Shown: positions 5,642-6,394 of the stretch, one piece after another | How positions within the stretch are numbered: the stretch's first letter is position 1 | Layout: each line of letters opens with the position of its first letter | Assembly: GCA_958441075.1 (NCBI GenBank) | Contig: CAUCBQ010000123.1 | Location: forward strand, 1-6,394 | Direction of reading: 5' to 3' | DNA from: an uncultured Clostridiaceae bacterium | Lineage (GTDB): Bacteria; Bacillota; Clostridia; Lachnospirales; Lachnospiraceae | DNA: 6,394 nucleotides | Translations under genes and position numbers: made by a program | The notes under the pieces: generated by a model | What the model saw: the letters and a program-made list of their open reading frames with translations, nothing else | What the model was told of the DNA's origin: nothing | Databases searched by the model: none

Positions 5642-6394
5642 CTATCCCCGGACGGACATACGCTCCTTCATCCACTGCCAGCAGACTCCGTTATCCTTCA
5701 TACAGCGGGACAGCCCCTCTAAGGTGTCTCCCAGACAGATTCCAAAGGATTCCATCTTTCCTGTATCAATGGTCAGATTTCTGGGAACTGAGCTGAAACG
5801 CTCCCTGTCTGCCTCCACTCCCGGCAGTATTCCTGTCTTTTCAGCCACTGCCTGAGCAAAAATCCCAGCCGTCTCCCAGGCGCTTCTCTGATTAGTGCTG
5901 CCAAAATTATAAATTCCTCCCGGCAGCTCCAACACCTTCTCCATAGCCCGGATCACATCCCATACATAGGTAATGCCTCTGTAATCATGGATCGGGCTTA
6001 CAACCGGTCTTCCTTCCCCGGCAGCCTTAAACACCTGTCCCAACAGCCCGGTTCCCGGCGTTCTTCCCGGAACCGGATAGTCATACATCCAGGTCAGACG
6101 CAGACATACAGCTCCCTCTGCCAAAGCAAGAACCGCCTCTTCTGCCCGTTTTTTATCCTTTCCATACACGTTCACCGGTTTTACCCGATCTGTTTCCCTG
6201 TTCGGCTCCATTGTATCCGTTCCCGTATAAACCTGATCCGAACTCATAAAAATCAGCCTGCAGCCGCTCTTTCTGCAAGCCCTTGCTATATTTTCCGTTC
6301 CCTGAACATTGATCAGTGCCGAGGCCCTGGGATCTGCCTCACACTGCCCTGTATTGGACAGTCCTGCACAGTGAAACACCACCTGAGGGTCAAT
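5642..6394 (-). CDS. RmlD-like SDR family NAD(P)-dependent oxidoreductase (N-terminus missing)
   Basis: This is an extended short-chain dehydrogenase/reductase of the kind that acts on nucleotide sugars, closest in look to dTDP-4-dehydrorhamnose reductase (RmlD). The frame runs off the right edge; 250 residues are visible and roughly 50-60, including the GxxGxxG nucleotide-binding loop, are missing. Visible hallmarks, numbering from the edge: VVFHCAG (5-11), NVQGTENIARAC, the strand LIFMSSDQVYTG with the catalytic Ser, and VYGKDK with the YxxxK pair at Tyr77 and Lys81. The substrate-binding half has HDYRGITYVWDVIRAM and GGIYNFGS; NLTIDTGKMESFGI near the end resembles the C-terminal RmlD pattern. 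The exact substrate cannot be told, and a related epimerase/reductase is possible. A GTG at 6382 is an internal Val codon, not the start. It probably shares a transcript with the downstream membrane protein. Confidence 0.85.
   Translation of the reverse strand: MDPQVVFHCAGLSNTGQCEADPRASALINVQGTENIARACRKSGCRLIFMSSDQVYTGTDTMEPNRETDRVKPVNVYGKDKKRAEEAVLALAEGAVCLRLTWMYDYPVPGRTPGTGLLGQVFKAAGEGRPVVSPIHDYRGITYVWDVIRAMEKVLELPGGIYNFGSTNQRSAWETAGIFAQAVAEKTGILPGVEADRERFSSVPRNLTIDTGKMESFGICLGDTLEGLSRCMKDNGVCWQWMKERMSVRG

Noticed and set aside
5592..5675. 28-residue N-terminal extension of the membrane protein from a GTG
   Set aside because: It would overlap the SDR gene by 34 nt and has no ribosome site at proper distance; AGGAGG precedes the internal ATG.
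6380..6382. GTG as the start of the SDR gene
   Set aside because: The frame continues upstream as I-D-P-Q to the edge and the Rossmann start is missing, so this is an internal valine.

Overview
This window looks like ordinary chromosome from a low-to-mid GC Gram-positive anaerobe of the class Clostridia, probably Lachnospiraceae-like. The main reasons are a pheS-pheT operon under a tRNA-Phe T-box leader, strong AAAGGAG-type ribosome binding sites, intrinsic terminators with clean U tracts, and a bacterial OGG1-type glycosylase of the kind known from clostridia. The taxonomic placement is inference from gene type and style, not from a search.

Layout. On the minus strand, positions 3982 down to 62 form one complete transcription unit: promoter (3954-3982), a leader of about 345 nt carrying a T-box riboswitch with terminator and antiterminator forms (3653-3947), pheS (2584-3603), pheT (118-2550), and a bidirectional intrinsic terminator (62-95). 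The two genes encode the alpha and beta chains of phenylalanyl-tRNA synthetase. The leader should let transcription continue when uncharged tRNA-Phe accumulates. Just past the terminator, a ribosome binding site and ATG (position 38, minus strand) may be the first codons of another gene that runs off the left edge.

Facing away from this operon, with a -35 box only 14 bp from that of pheS, a plus-strand gene (4066-4971) encodes an OGG1-family 8-oxoguanine DNA glycosylase/AP lyase with all catalytic and base-recognition residues visible. It ends tail-to-tail with a minus-strand gene (4968-5591); the two stop codons overlap in the four bases TTAG. That gene encodes an unrecognised single-span membrane protein with an extracytoplasmic C-terminal domain. 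It lies 50 nt downstream of an RmlD-like SDR oxidoreductase (5642-6394, N-terminus outside the window), and the two are probably co-transcribed.

I see no mobile element, CRISPR array, tRNA or rRNA gene, toxin-antitoxin pair or phage gene, and no sign of a new multi-gene system. The points most worth a second look are the alanine at the opposite-base contact of the glycosylase, the stop-codon overlap without a visible terminator, the unassigned membrane protein, and the possible gene start directly after the pheST terminator.
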